In this document: piece by piece, positions 25,742 to 34,953 of the stretch
Layout: each line of letters opens with the position of its first letter
Position numbering within the stretch: the stretch's first letter is position 1
Source: Candidatus Heimdallarchaeota archaeon
Lineage (GTDB): Archaea > Asgardarchaeota > Heimdallarchaeia > Hodarchaeales > Hodarchaeaceae
Direction of reading: 5' to 3'
Assembly: GCA_020353515.1 (NCBI GenBank)
Contig: CP070695.1
Location: 737,065-801,064 of the forward strand
Length of the DNA: 64,000 nucleotides
The notes under the pieces: model-generated
What the model saw: the letters and a program-made list of their open reading frames with translations, nothing else
Database searches by the model: none
Told to the model about the DNA's origin: nothing
Program-made: the position numbers and the translations under genes

Positions 25742-26434
25742 ATGAAGTGGCGAATTAGAATGCAAATTGAAGAAGTTCCCCTAGCAGGATTTGTGAAAAT
25801 TACCAATAAAGACGCTCTTCTCGTATTAGATATGCAAAACGACTTTTTACCAGGTGGAGCTTTACCTGTTATTGATGGTGATAAGATAATTGATGGAATT
25901 AACAATCTTGCGGATAAGTTTCATCAAAATGAGTATCCCATTATATTTACACAAGATTGGCATCCTAAAGATCATCAGTCTTTTGCTAGTGCTCATGGTA
26001 AGAATCCTTATGATCTATTCGAAGCTCCAGGAATAGGGCCAATTTTATGGCCAGATCATTGTGTCCAAGGGACTCATGGTGCAAATTTTGCTCCTAGGAT
26101 ACAAACTGTAAAAGCCACTTTGATTCTGAGAAAAGGGTTCCATAAAACTATTGATTCTTATTCCGCGTTTTTGGAGAATGACAAAAATACAGAAACGGGC
26201 CTTAGAACATATCTAGAAGCGATTGGCATTGAAAGAGTGTTCGTATGTGGATTAGCTATGGATTATTGTGTCTATTACTCCGCAATTGATGCCAAAAATT
26301 ATGGATTCGATGTTGTTTACGTATTAGATCTGACAAAACCTGTCAATTCTCCTGAAAATAGTGTGTCAAACGCTTTACAAAGAATGGTAGACCAAAAAAT
26401 AATATTTGTTACTTCAGATCAGGTTTTAGAGTAA
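25742..26434 (+). CDS. pncA: Nicotinamidase
   Basis: This 230-residue cysteine hydrolase makes nicotinate from nicotinamide, the substrate of PncB. The triad is Asp in VLDMQNDF (about residue 30), Lys in LRKGFHK and Cys in GLAMDYCVYYS. The metal ligands lie in the TQDWHPKDHQSF segment. The start is ATG 25742; MQIEEV at 25760 is an alternative. Located divergently beside pncB and convergent with the membrane gene at 26454. Confidence 0.94.
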   Translation: MKWRIRMQIEEVPLAGFVKITNKDALLVLDMQNDFLPGGALPVIDGDKIIDGINNLADKFHQNEYPIIFTQDWHPKDHQSFASAHGKNPYDLFEAPGIGPILWPDHCVQGTHGANFAPRIQTVKATLILRKGFHKTIDSYSAFLENDKNTETGLRTYLEAIGIERVFVCGLAMDYCVYYSAIDAKNYGFDVVYVLDLTKPVNSPENSVSNALQRMVDQKIIFVTSDQVLE

Positions 26435-26453
26435 ATTTGAACTATTGTTGTTT

Positions 26454-27080
26454 TTATTCCATAGGATGGGTAGGTTGTGAACCGAAATGATCACGAACTA
26501 GTCTGATTAACAGTATAATTGCAATCGAGATTGAAATTCCCAATGTGCCAAACTCTCCAGTCCCCAGTTCAATGTAAAAGTAATTTGCTAATAGTAAAAT
26601 TCCCCATGAGATTGATAAGACAATCCATACTAAGAGTATAAAAGAATTAAACTGGATTTGAAATGTTTTCATAAGTTTTTGAATTTCAATACTGTTTGAT
26701 AGATATGTTGAGTATTCTTGATCCAATTGATTATATTTATAGGCGATATACCATATTTCATAGAATGACCACGTTAATATAACACCAAGAGCTAGTAGGT
26801 ACGGATTTTGGAGATAAAAGAGAAGTCCACATGAGAAAAGAGCAGTTATCAAGAGGCGTAATTCTATTTTAAATTTTACAATCCCATAAACTGCTATTAA
26901 TCCAAGAAGAATTATTAGAATAACAGAGAACATGTAAATTCCAAGGTAACGTGCAAAATAAGAAGATAGATAAGAGAAGAAAAGAAGAGAGATAGCTAGA
27001 AGAAGAGGGATTAATGAAAAAACAACAAAACAAAATATCATAAAAAGACGAATACTCCATAATATATATCGTATTTTCAT
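26454..27080 (-). CDS. Six-span membrane protein, last gene of the MoxR operon
   Basis: This 208-residue, strongly hydrophobic protein has about six predicted spans (near 12-36, 48-68, 75-88, 92-112, 145-166 and 178-192) and a short charged loop between spans four and five. No family was recognised. Its ATG overlaps the stop of the DUF58 gene by 4 bases, so it is translated with that operon and probably belongs to the same membrane complex. Confidence 0.7.
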   Translation of the reverse strand: MKIRYILWSIRLFMIFCFVVFSLIPLLLAISLLFFSYLSSYFARYLGIYMFSVILIILLGLIAVYGIVKFKIELRLLITALFSCGLLFYLQNPYLLALGVILTWSFYEIWYIAYKYNQLDQEYSTYLSNSIEIQKLMKTFQIQFNSFILLVWIVLSISWGILLLANYFYIELGTGEFGTLGISISIAIILLIRLVRDHFGSQPTHPME

Positions 27081-28348
27081 TTTGTAATTCTCATTTTAAT
27101 TGCTTCATATTTGGGCCCATGTGGAAACCAGTGGATCTGTTTCAATCCTAATTTGGCTATTTTATTTAACATATAACCTCGATCAAGAGATACGAGAGCG
27201 TCTGCTATTCGAGAAGCTTCTGAAGATTCAGATTCTACCTCAAAATCAGTTTCTAGGCGAGGAATAATTAACGTAATCTCGTGCCCCCTCTGGACTAATT
27301 CGTGGAGAAAATCCATGATGATACGATTATAAAGTGGACTGATAAAAAAAATCTGAGAGAAAGAATTCAAAGATGGTAAGAGTCTTTTAGTTAAGCGGGG
27401 GTATAATGTGTCTTTAAATAGAGGATTAGAACACTCAACATCGATAAGGAATTCATTTATCCTGAGAAGCTGCCGTTTTCCTGGTGCTGCAGGGATTTCT
27501 TTAATAAATTCACCAATACCGAAAAATGCTATTTTATTTCGTTGAGAGATAAGATACTCTGAAGTGGATAGTGCACTCATCACTCCTTCCTCAAGTACAC
27601 GTATTGTAGAGTCAGTGTGGTCAAAAAGTACAAACACCTGTGCTGATTGATCTAATGCGAACTCATTTGTTGCTAGCTTGTTAAACTTCGCTGTGACTCG
27701 CCAGTTGATTGTTCGAAATTCATCAGCTTCTTGATGGTCTCGAACTCCTTGAAAATCAAAGTCACGGCCTTTATAGATGAGGCTAGGGATATGTCCTGTT
27801 TCTGGTAATAGTCTTTGTCGTGACATTGGTAAGAATTTCAATTTGATCAACGGTGGAACAACATCAAATGAGCTGAAAACTGGATATTCAATTGTGTGAG
27901 AATGAAAATTAAAGAAATCGGCTCCACGGACAAGGACTGGTCCTATTTTATAACGTCCCCGTTTATGACCTTGAATTGCATATGAAAATGTGATACTTTC
28001 TTCTTCATTAAGCTCTGAAATCCAGTGATTAGATCCTTCATTCACTGTACATTCATTAGGTATTAAATCAACTATTTCTAGGACAGGAATCCGTTTTCCT
28101 TTATTTTCAATTCTTATATTAACATAGATAAGCTCTCCCTTTGTCTCTATCTTATTCCGAGAGATACTACGTTCTATTATGAGATGATGAACGTCAATTT
28201 CTTCTGAAGTGAGACAAAAGAAGAAAACAATAAGAATAGGAAGAATTGCTCCTACTAATGTCCAAACTTGTAAGATAATAGCTAAAACTAGGAGAGATAA
28301 AGCCAAATTGAGTAGATTTAACAGCTTATAACTTCTTTTCAGATACAA
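27077..28348 (-). CDS. DUF58 (vWA-like) protein
   Basis: This 423-residue protein has two N-terminal spans (about 8-45), a beta-sandwich-like section (about 60-170) and the DUF58 core with GRDFDFQGVRDHQEADEFRTINW (split as GRDFDF then RTINWRVTAK, about 195-225). The core continues into a vWA-like fold (VFVLFDHTDS, about 239-248). DUF58 proteins occur next to MoxR ATPases, which are thought to remodel them. The start is TTG 28348. It lies 35 bases after moxR and overlaps the last gene. Confidence 0.88.
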   Translation of the reverse strand: MYLKRSYKLLNLLNLALSLLVLAIILQVWTLVGAILPILIVFFFCLTSEEIDVHHLIIERSISRNKIETKGELIYVNIRIENKGKRIPVLEIVDLIPNECTVNEGSNHWISELNEEESITFSYAIQGHKRGRYKIGPVLVRGADFFNFHSHTIEYPVFSSFDVVPPLIKLKFLPMSRQRLLPETGHIPSLIYKGRDFDFQGVRDHQEADEFRTINWRVTAKFNKLATNEFALDQSAQVFVLFDHTDSTIRVLEEGVMSALSTSEYLISQRNKIAFFGIGEFIKEIPAAPGKRQLLRINEFLIDVECSNPLFKDTLYPRLTKRLLPSLNSFSQIFFISPLYNRIIMDFLHELVQRGHEITLIIPRLETDFEVESESSEASRIADALVSLDRGYMLNKIAKLGLKQIHWFPHGPKYEAIKMRITK

Positions 28349-28383
28349 CCCACCATACTCTACATTTCATTGTTGGATCAATT

Positions 28384-29352
28384 TTATTCACGCCTGGGTG
28401 CTTTGACTTCTTCTAGAATCTTTTCAACAATCACTTCAGATGAAGTCCCTGATAACCAAGAACTGATCTCGAGTATTATTCTATGAGCTAATGTAATAGA
28501 TGCAAGCTCTTTAACATCTTGTGGGATGACATAATCCCGACCATTTAATGCCGCGTTGGCTCGTGATATAGCCATTAGGTCTAACGATCCTCGAGGCGAT
28601 GATCCAACCTTAACTGACTCTAATTCACGGGTTCGTGTGACAATCTCGACAATATATTCTTTAATTTCCTCGGAAACATGAACTTCCTCAATTGAACGCT
28701 GCATCTCATAAAAAGTAGGTCGGTCAGTTATCTTGGAAACATCAAAACTTTTTTTCTTCCGATTAATTCGATTTGATAATATTACTTTTTCCGCTTCTTT
28801 TGAAGGATAACCAATTCGGATCATTGCGAGAAATCGGTCAATTTGAGCTTCAGGTAATGCAAATGTTCCTTCGAGTTCCAACGGATTTTGTGTTGCAACA
28901 ACTAAAAATGGTTTATTTTTAGATAAAGGATATGTAATCCCTCCAACAGTTACTTGATACTCACCCATTGCCTCTAGTAAGGCACTTTGAGTTTTAGGTG
29001 TGGCTCGATTAATTTCATCAGTAAGAATGATGTCCGAAAAAATGGGTCCTGGTTTAAACTCAAAATCATTCGTTTTCTGATTGTAAATCTCTGAACCAGT
29101 TAGATCCTGAGGTAATAAATCAGGAGTAAATTGGATCCGATTAAAATCACAACCTAGTGCTGTTGCAAATGATCTGCAAATCATAGTTTTCGCTAAACCA
29201 GGGTAATCTTCAAAGAGAATATGTCCATCAGCTAGAAATGCTAGGATTACTTTCCGAAGAACATCATTTTTACCAATAATGTGTCGAGAAACTTCAGTTA
29301 AGATTTCATTACATATTTTTGAGGTTTCATCTATCTGCATAGCTGGAATCAC
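28384..29352 (-). CDS. MoxR-family AAA+ ATPase
   Basis: This 322-residue AAA+ ATPase shows a Walker A-like segment in FEDYPGLAKTMICRSFA (about 52-68), Walker B ILTDEINRATPKTQSALLEA (about 109-128), sensor 1 in VATQNPLELEGTF and a C-terminal lid. MoxR proteins act as chaperones that activate vWA/DUF58 partners, here the next gene. GTG 29352 overlaps the preceding stop by 4 bases; ATG 29340 is a second option. It is the central gene of the five-gene operon. Confidence 0.93.
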   Translation of the reverse strand: MIPAMQIDETSKICNEILTEVSRHIIGKNDVLRKVILAFLADGHILFEDYPGLAKTMICRSFATALGCDFNRIQFTPDLLPQDLTGSEIYNQKTNDFEFKPGPIFSDIILTDEINRATPKTQSALLEAMGEYQVTVGGITYPLSKNKPFLVVATQNPLELEGTFALPEAQIDRFLAMIRIGYPSKEAEKVILSNRINRKKKSFDVSKITDRPTFYEMQRSIEEVHVSEEIKEYIVEIVTRTRELESVKVGSSPRGSLDLMAISRANAALNGRDYVIPQDVKELASITLAHRIILEISSWLSGTSSEVIVEKILEEVKAPRRE

Positions 29353-29828
29353 TCCATTTCAGAAATCAATGTGATGCCTAGTAGTTGTTGGACTTCATCT
29401 ATGGTTTGGAAATAGCGTTTAGAAAGTCCTTTTCTTTGGGATCGTTCAGAAAGACCAATAAGATTCAATTGAAGATCGAACCATTCGTCAGGATCGGATA
29501 GGAGGAGTTCTAGGTTTTCACTAAGATTTTTACTATCACTACTTTCTGTCGTATTATCACTGAGTTCCATATAGTCTTTAATCAATTGAGATAATAAAAA
29601 AGCAATTTTTTTCTGTTGTCTTGGATAGAAACTTGACGTAAGTCGAAAAAAATCATTAAAAGATTCACTGTGAGGTCGTGGGGGATTTTTATATTCTATT
29701 CTCGATTTCTCGAAGTTATAAGTCTTTTGTTTCATTCGTTTTAGTCTGTACGAGTTTATCGCCCAAATTGTAAGAAAAATTACTAAAATAAGCAAAATAA
29801 TATACATAAAAAGATATAGTCCATCCAT
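29349..29828 (-). CDS. Single-span protein of the MoxR operon
   Basis: This 159-residue protein has one N-terminal membrane helix (about 5-25) and a cytosolic helical part with no recognised motif. It begins one base after the stop of the DUF4129 gene and overlaps moxR by 4 bases. Position and topology suggest a small accessory subunit of the membrane assembly handled by MoxR. Confidence 0.75.
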   Translation of the reverse strand: MDGLYLFMYIILLILVIFLTIWAINSYRLKRMKQKTYNFEKSRIEYKNPPRPHSESFNDFFRLTSSFYPRQQKKIAFLLSQLIKDYMELSDNTTESSDSKNLSENLELLLSDPDEWFDLQLNLIGLSERSQRKGLSKRYFQTIDEVQQLLGITLISEME

Positions 29829-29829
29829 C

Positions 29830-30813
29830 TTAATCCTCTATTTCTTCATCTACTTTATTTTCATGAGTCGAATCGGAAGAAAAAATGATTTTCATAGTCA
29901 ACGACTTGGCTAAATCGACTTGTTGATCCGAAATAGCATGATCTGAGAATTTAACCTCTTCAAACACATTCGTTAAGTTTTCTATCAAAGGAGGAGAGGT
30001 CAAAGTCTTTTTGACCACATCTTGACTAAATTCTGTAGGAGTAAAATTAAGTGAACTATCTGCTCCACGTTCTTCAAGAGCTGTAGATGCTTGGTAATAG
30101 CACTCTAAGACAGTTCTCATCTTAAATTGGTTTTCTTGTTCATCTTCTAGAATGGTTTCAGTCTCCTCGAAGTCAATCCCCACATCTTTAGACCTTCGTT
30201 TAATTATTAACATGAACAATAGGGGTGCAAAAAACAAAAAAATAAGAAAAAAGATACTCAAAGATTGGAAAAAATCACTGAAATCTACTAGATTAACTGG
30301 TGGAGAAATTGGCTGGGTTGATTCTGTTTTTTGTTGAGTCTCAAGTGTTTCAGTATAAGGAGTGGTATCGGTGGGAATGGTGGTTGCATTATAACTTGGT
30401 ATAATAGGTTCTTCTTCTCCTTCTTCTTCCTGAATGGTTGCTCCAATTATAGCAGCAATAATCAAAAAACCTATTACAAGCACTCCGATTGACTGAATGA
30501 GGAAAAACCAAGGATGATTATGCTTTTTACGGTAATTTAAATAGATATAAATTCCAGAGAATACAGGAAGAATAACCCCTAAAACCTCAAATAAAATGAA
30601 ATTTAATGTCAAAAAGGGTGGATTCTTAATGATTCCTGACATTTGCCCCAATGACACTTGAGTGAAAGTCACAGTCAGTAAAAGAAGACAAAGAATAAGA
30701 AATTCTTTACGAAGTACGAAGTCGAAATCCTTAGTATTCACTTTGAATCCTACTGCTGTGTGTTTGATTGTGATAATTGATTTTTTACTTATTACCTTTT
30801 TCTCTTGATGCAA
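29830..30813 (-). CDS. DUF4129-like membrane protein, first gene of the MoxR operon
   Basis: This 327-residue protein has two to three N-terminal spans (about 35-125), a Thr/Glu-rich probably external loop (about 133-175), another span (about 180-205) and a cytosolic C-terminal domain. The domain (VLECYYQASTALEERGAD, then FTPTEFSQDVV) is the usual DUF4129 pattern found with MoxR/DUF58 and transglutaminase genes. The start is TTG 30813. No transglutaminase-like gene is present, unlike many bacterial clusters. Confidence 0.75.
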   Translation of the reverse strand: MHQEKKVISKKSIITIKHTAVGFKVNTKDFDFVLRKEFLILCLLLLTVTFTQVSLGQMSGIIKNPPFLTLNFILFEVLGVILPVFSGIYIYLNYRKKHNHPWFFLIQSIGVLVIGFLIIAAIIGATIQEEEGEEEPIIPSYNATTIPTDTTPYTETLETQQKTESTQPISPPVNLVDFSDFFQSLSIFFLIFLFFAPLLFMLIIKRRSKDVGIDFEETETILEDEQENQFKMRTVLECYYQASTALEERGADSSLNFTPTEFSQDVVKKTLTSPPLIENLTNVFEEVKFSDHAISDQQVDLAKSLTMKIIFSSDSTHENKVDEEIED

Positions 30814-31065
30814 ATTCTCACGATTTTAATGGATTTCCTATTTGTAGTTTTATCCAAATTTTTTTAAATAGAGTATTCGTTATTATTAGAGGGAAGAAAT
30901 TCTAAAACACGATTTTGTGAACCTCTGTACAAATAGAACATAGATGAATATTAATTGCTGTTTTCGAATCGAACTTAGCTTTAATCTGTTCTCTCTTGAT
31001 GAGTAGAAGAATAGACTTATAAATTTGGAGAAAGGTGAATTAGGAAAGGAAAAGAGGCAGGATAA

Positions 31066-31494
31066 ATGTTCATTTACTGGATTGATAAACAACGTTTAGC
31101 TGGATCTAGTGAACCTAATTTAGAAGATTTTCCTTTTCTTAAAACCCTTGAATGGGGGGGGATGGTTAATCTTCAAGAAAAATCATCAACAGAGGAGTTA
31201 GCATCCCTTTTAGCGATACCATATTTGCATTTGCCGATCGAGGATTTCTCAACACCTACTGAAACTGATTTGGAAACAATACTTGAATTCTTCCTTGAAT
31301 GTCAGAATGAAAATCCCAATTTACCAGTATTAATTCACTGTACAGCAGGACATGGAAGAACTGGTACAGTAATTGCTGCACTCTTAGTTGTTATTGACCG
31401 TATTATGCCTGAAGAAGCCATCAAATTTGTGAGAGGAGTGAACCCTCTTGCAATTGAAACCAAGGATCAAGAAGAATTTATCAAAAGCCTCTAA
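31066..31494 (+). CDS. Dual-specificity protein phosphatase
   Basis: This 142-residue cysteine phosphatase has the CX5R signature HCTAGHGRTGT (about 92-102), a general-acid loop in IEDFSTPTETD (about 60-70) and the compact DUSP/PTP fold. It would remove phosphate from Tyr/Ser/Thr or possibly another phosphorylated compound. The start is ATG 31066. It is divergent from the MoxR operon and stands alone. Confidence 0.9.
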   Translation: MFIYWIDKQRLAGSSEPNLEDFPFLKTLEWGGMVNLQEKSSTEELASLLAIPYLHLPIEDFSTPTETDLETILEFFLECQNENPNLPVLIHCTAGHGRTGTVIAALLVVIDRIMPEEAIKFVRGVNPLAIETKDQEEFIKSL

Positions 31495-31650
31495 ATACCT
31501 TTTCTAGCTCTTTACGAAAGCTACTTTCTTCTAAAGGATGATTTCTTCGCTACATTATAAGAAAGATAAATATCCTATGTCGGATCCACAGTCTATAGAA
31601 AAATAGAAAATAAAACAGTAACGAAATAAGACCATAAGGAATAACGGATT

Positions 31651-32229
31651 ATGACTCGCTCCTCAAGTATCCTTGGTACAGTATTAGCAATTATAGGATT
31701 TCTATTACCATCATTTATTCTTATATGGACTGGTAATGAATCAGTTGTGATGATCTTAGCAGCAGGGTATTTTTTTCTATGGGGTTATTATGACATAGAT
31801 TTAGGGTGGTTTGGATCTGCTAGTGATTCTGGGCTCCATTTATTTAACTTGAATTGGTATCTCGATCCTTCGAACATTTCTCAAGGATCGGAGCTCATTG
31901 ATGCATATTTAAATAGTCTTAGTACGGCTATTTACCCTGGAAATTTTGGAGATAAAGGATTGGATATCTCTGGGATAACTTTTGGGTTATCACTCCTTAT
32001 TATTGTAATAGCTATTTTCTTAGGTTTAGTTAGGAAGGAACATCCTAAAATATCTGGATTATTATATGTCATTGGAGCAGCGGTTGGTCTTTCATCGTTA
32101 TTATTAATATGGAATAATGCTACTAATCTAACGTTTATTGGTGGTGGGGTTGAAGATAATTTTCTCCCAGTACCTCTAGGAAGTCTTCTTGTTTTAATAG
32201 CTGGGATATGGAATCTTGTGAAATCATAA
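31651..32229 (+). CDS. Membrane protein with about five spans
   Basis: This 192-residue hydrophobic protein has spans near 5-25, 30-50, 110-130, 138-158 and 168-188, with a Gly/Ser/Asp-rich, probably external loop between spans two and three. No family was recognised. The start is ATG 31651. It precedes the zinc-finger gene by 35 bases on the same strand, so they may be co-transcribed. Confidence 0.7.
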   Translation: MTRSSSILGTVLAIIGFLLPSFILIWTGNESVVMILAAGYFFLWGYYDIDLGWFGSASDSGLHLFNLNWYLDPSNISQGSELIDAYLNSLSTAIYPGNFGDKGLDISGITFGLSLLIIVIAIFLGLVRKEHPKISGLLYVIGAAVGLSSLLLIWNNATNLTFIGGGVEDNFLPVPLGSLLVLIAGIWNLVKS

Positions 32230-32264
32230 ATTCATTGTCAAATTAAATCACCGAGAGTGAGAAA

Positions 32265-33344
32265 ATGAAAATACAAACGTCTGATGCAGATGAAGTATTT
32301 AATAAATGGTTGACGAAAGTTGATTCAAAAAAATTGAAAAAATCATTCGGAATTGAAAAAGAAGCAATTACAGCAGCTGAAAGCGTAAAAAATGTTGAGA
32401 AATCAGCTTTTCTTTTTTTCTATTCAGAGATTCAAAAGAAAAAGAGTCTTGGAGCAAAAGAACAAAAGCCTGAAAAAATTAATGCGTCAAAATTAGCAGA
32501 CATCACCTTCTATTCATTTTCATCTGAAGGTGTTAAAACAGACACTTGGAAGGAAAAAAAGGATTTTGTACCACTGATTAAAAATCTCAAAGAATTAAGA
32601 TGTAAGAGATGTGACGGAAAAGGAACAGAAAAATGTGGACATTGTAATAATTCTCGACTAATCACTTGTGATGAGTGCAAAGGAAAAGAAATTAAGTGTG
32701 ATAAATGTAAAGGGTCAGGGAATCACACAATTACTTTGGAAGTTAAAGAAATAAACAAAAAGGGGGAAGAAAAAACAAGCAAAATCGAGAAAGCAACCAG
32801 ATGTCCTTCCTGCTTTGGATCGGGAAAATTTAATTGTCATAAATGTGGAGGAACTGGAAAAATTGTGTGTTACGAATGTAAGGGTAATCCAAAAACTTGT
32901 CGTGAATGTAATGGACATGGACTATTCTATGAATTCTATAAAAGTCCAGTACCACTAATCATTACTCCTAGTAAGCAATTTTATTCATTTATGGTGAAAA
33001 AAGACGAATGGATGTTGAAAGACAAGTATTATAATCAGAAATTGGAATCTGCTGAGTCTTATCCCTTTCAAGACCCAAGAGACTTGAATGAGAAGGAATT
33101 AAAAGAGTTATTCGGGGTAATTTCTCTAGATAAGGAGCTGAGAAAATGTATCGAGGATACAAAAAAGGCCTTTGAGGAGATGGAAAAAGAATATAAGAAG
33201 GGAAAATCCTTTGAACGACCTTTAAGGCCAATTTTATTAGTATTTCTTCTTCGAATGTATATCGAGACTCCAAAAAGGAAAAAATTTGATATTTATGCTT
33301 TAGGGACAAAAAATAAGTATATAATTATGACAAATCAATTTTAA
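32265..33344 (+). CDS. Double DnaJ-type zinc-finger protein without J domain
   Basis: This 359-residue protein has a lysine-rich N-terminal part (1-110), then eight CxxC knuckles between about 110 and 220, several in the full CxxCxGxG form (CKRCDGKG, CDKCKGSG, CPSCFGSG, CHKCGGTG, CRECNGHG). This is about twice the zinc content of DnaJ/Hsp40. No HPD-bearing J domain is present. The C-terminal 120 residues are helical and basic. It may bind unfolded proteins or another partner at the membrane with the preceding gene; that is inference. Confidence 0.8.
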   Translation: MKIQTSDADEVFNKWLTKVDSKKLKKSFGIEKEAITAAESVKNVEKSAFLFFYSEIQKKKSLGAKEQKPEKINASKLADITFYSFSSEGVKTDTWKEKKDFVPLIKNLKELRCKRCDGKGTEKCGHCNNSRLITCDECKGKEIKCDKCKGSGNHTITLEVKEINKKGEEKTSKIEKATRCPSCFGSGKFNCHKCGGTGKIVCYECKGNPKTCRECNGHGLFYEFYKSPVPLIITPSKQFYSFMVKKDEWMLKDKYYNQKLESAESYPFQDPRDLNEKELKELFGVISLDKELRKCIEDTKKAFEEMEKEYKKGKSFERPLRPILLVFLLRMYIETPKRKKFDIYALGTKNKYIIMTNQF

Positions 33345-33357
33345 GTAATTGGGGATA

Positions 33358-34506
33358 CTAATCTGAACCATTGGATGGAGTGACGACCCCTTTTAAAAAT
33401 TTCGTTATCACTGATTCAACCTCTAGTACCTCTGCAATCGGAACTCGTTCATTGGCACAATGAATAGCTTTTGGATCACCAGGTCCATATATAACAAAAG
33501 GGATAGGATGAGGAGCTTGAGTAACCAGGACTGCTGCGTCAGTTCCGTAATTTAATCCGATTGGATTTTTATTCTCACTCTCTTCCATAAATAGCCTAAC
33601 AAATTCATTTTCCGGAGAATTAGACACAGGTTGCATAATCTGACTTATTTCTGTAGTAAAACTCGCAAGACTTGTTTTACTATAATACTGGATAATTTCA
33701 GAGATCTTATTCGCATAAATTTCTGGATCTATAGGAGGAACAAGGCGGTAATCACAGTGAACTTTCGCATTCTCTGGTACTACATTTGCAGATTTTCCTC
33801 CTTTGAATTTTCCTATATTTAGTGTACTTTGGCCAAGTATAGGGTCGATGTCTTTTGGTAAATGCTTATGTAGAAGAGGAAATAATTGTGTGAGTTCCTC
33901 TATTGCGTTTATTCCTTTTTCAGGTGTTGAACCGTGTGCAGCTTTACCAAACGATTCTATTTTGAACCAGAGGACTCCTTTTTCTGCGATTCCTACATTC
34001 ATTGCTGTTGGTTCAGTCACAATGAGAAAATCAGCTTTATCCAGAATTCCTAATTTCATCACTGCTTTTGCTCCACCAAGTCCTACCTCTTCATCAGAAG
34101 TCCCGATAAATGTTATCTTGTAATCTAAATTATCCAAGTTATCTGTTGATTCATTTAGGGATTTCAAAGCCCCGAGGCAAGCTGACACGCCACCTTTCAT
34201 ATCAGCTGAACCCCGACCGTAAATATAACCCTGATATTCTTCCGCTCCGAGGGGATCATACTCCCAGTTTTTTAAATCGCCAACAGGCACGGTATCTAGG
34301 TGTCCACACATTACTATTGACTTAGGTGCATTTCCAAGTGTTAGGATAATATTGGCTTGATTTTTTTTATACCATTGAGTTTCAAATGGGATTCTATTGG
34401 TTTTTGCCCAATTTTGAATCCAATTAATAATAAGACGTGTATTCCCGGGAGGATTTTCAGAATTCAATCCAATTAATGATCTTAAAATTGCCAAACAGTT
34501 CGACAA
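33358..34506 (-). CDS. M20-family metallopeptidase (ArgE/DapE type)
   Basis: This 382-residue dinuclear zinc hydrolase of the ArgE/DapE/carboxypeptidase G2 family has metal ligands in MCGHLDTVPVGD (about 64-75), GRGSADMKGG (about 95-104), TSDEEVGLGG (about 133-142) and a late His near the C terminus. A dimerisation lid lies at about 175-285. The substrate could be an N-acyl amino acid or a peptide. The start is TTG 34506, 3 bases after the stop of the small zinc-ribbon gene, so the two are co-transcribed. Confidence 0.88.
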   Translation of the reverse strand: MSNCLAILRSLIGLNSENPPGNTRLIINWIQNWAKTNRIPFETQWYKKNQANIILTLGNAPKSIVMCGHLDTVPVGDLKNWEYDPLGAEEYQGYIYGRGSADMKGGVSACLGALKSLNESTDNLDNLDYKITFIGTSDEEVGLGGAKAVMKLGILDKADFLIVTEPTAMNVGIAEKGVLWFKIESFGKAAHGSTPEKGINAIEELTQLFPLLHKHLPKDIDPILGQSTLNIGKFKGGKSANVVPENAKVHCDYRLVPPIDPEIYANKISEIIQYYSKTSLASFTTEISQIMQPVSNSPENEFVRLFMEESENKNPIGLNYGTDAAVLVTQAPHPIPFVIYGPGDPKAIHCANERVPIAEVLEVESVITKFLKGVVTPSNGSD

Positions 34507-34509
34507 TAG

Positions 34510-34779
34510 TTATCTTCCCAAATAGGAGTTGCCTTCGGTTGTTGATTTGAGATTTTCATACTGGTTTCGTTCAATTTCAGCAAAAATTGCTCCTTTGTAA
34601 CCACAAATATGACAATTGTAATAAGGTGGAGACAAAAACCCGAGAAAACTGTTAAGGTGAACTTCAAGATTATCCCCTAAACAGATCGGACACACTTTGA
34701 TAACATCTTTAGCTGATCCTCGACGAATATATCTTCGGATATCTCTGAGATTTTTTAAGAATTGGCGCATTCTAATCAT
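34510..34779 (-). CDS. Small zinc-ribbon protein
   Basis: This 89-residue basic protein has a zinc ribbon: CPICLGDN at about 30-37 and YNCHICGYKG at about 54-63. The N terminus is Arg-rich and could contact nucleic acid. ATG 34779 was chosen over the adjacent TTG 34782. The M20 peptidase follows after 3 bases. The role is unknown. Confidence 0.65.
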   Translation of the reverse strand: MIRMRQFLKNLRDIRRYIRRGSAKDVIKVCPICLGDNLEVHLNSFLGFLSPPYYNCHICGYKGAIFAEIERNQYENLKSTTEGNSYLGR

Positions 34780-34953
34780 CAAATGTAAAGAGGAGTATTT
34801 TTATCTACTTTTTGTGTACGATTTTTAAAACATGTTTCTTAAAAACGTTAAAATTGGTAACTTTTTTATTTCCCTTTCTAAACATAGTATGTAACAAAAA
34901 AGTATTTAGATTAATGTTTCCTCTAAAAATTAGGTAATTACCTGTTGATCGGA

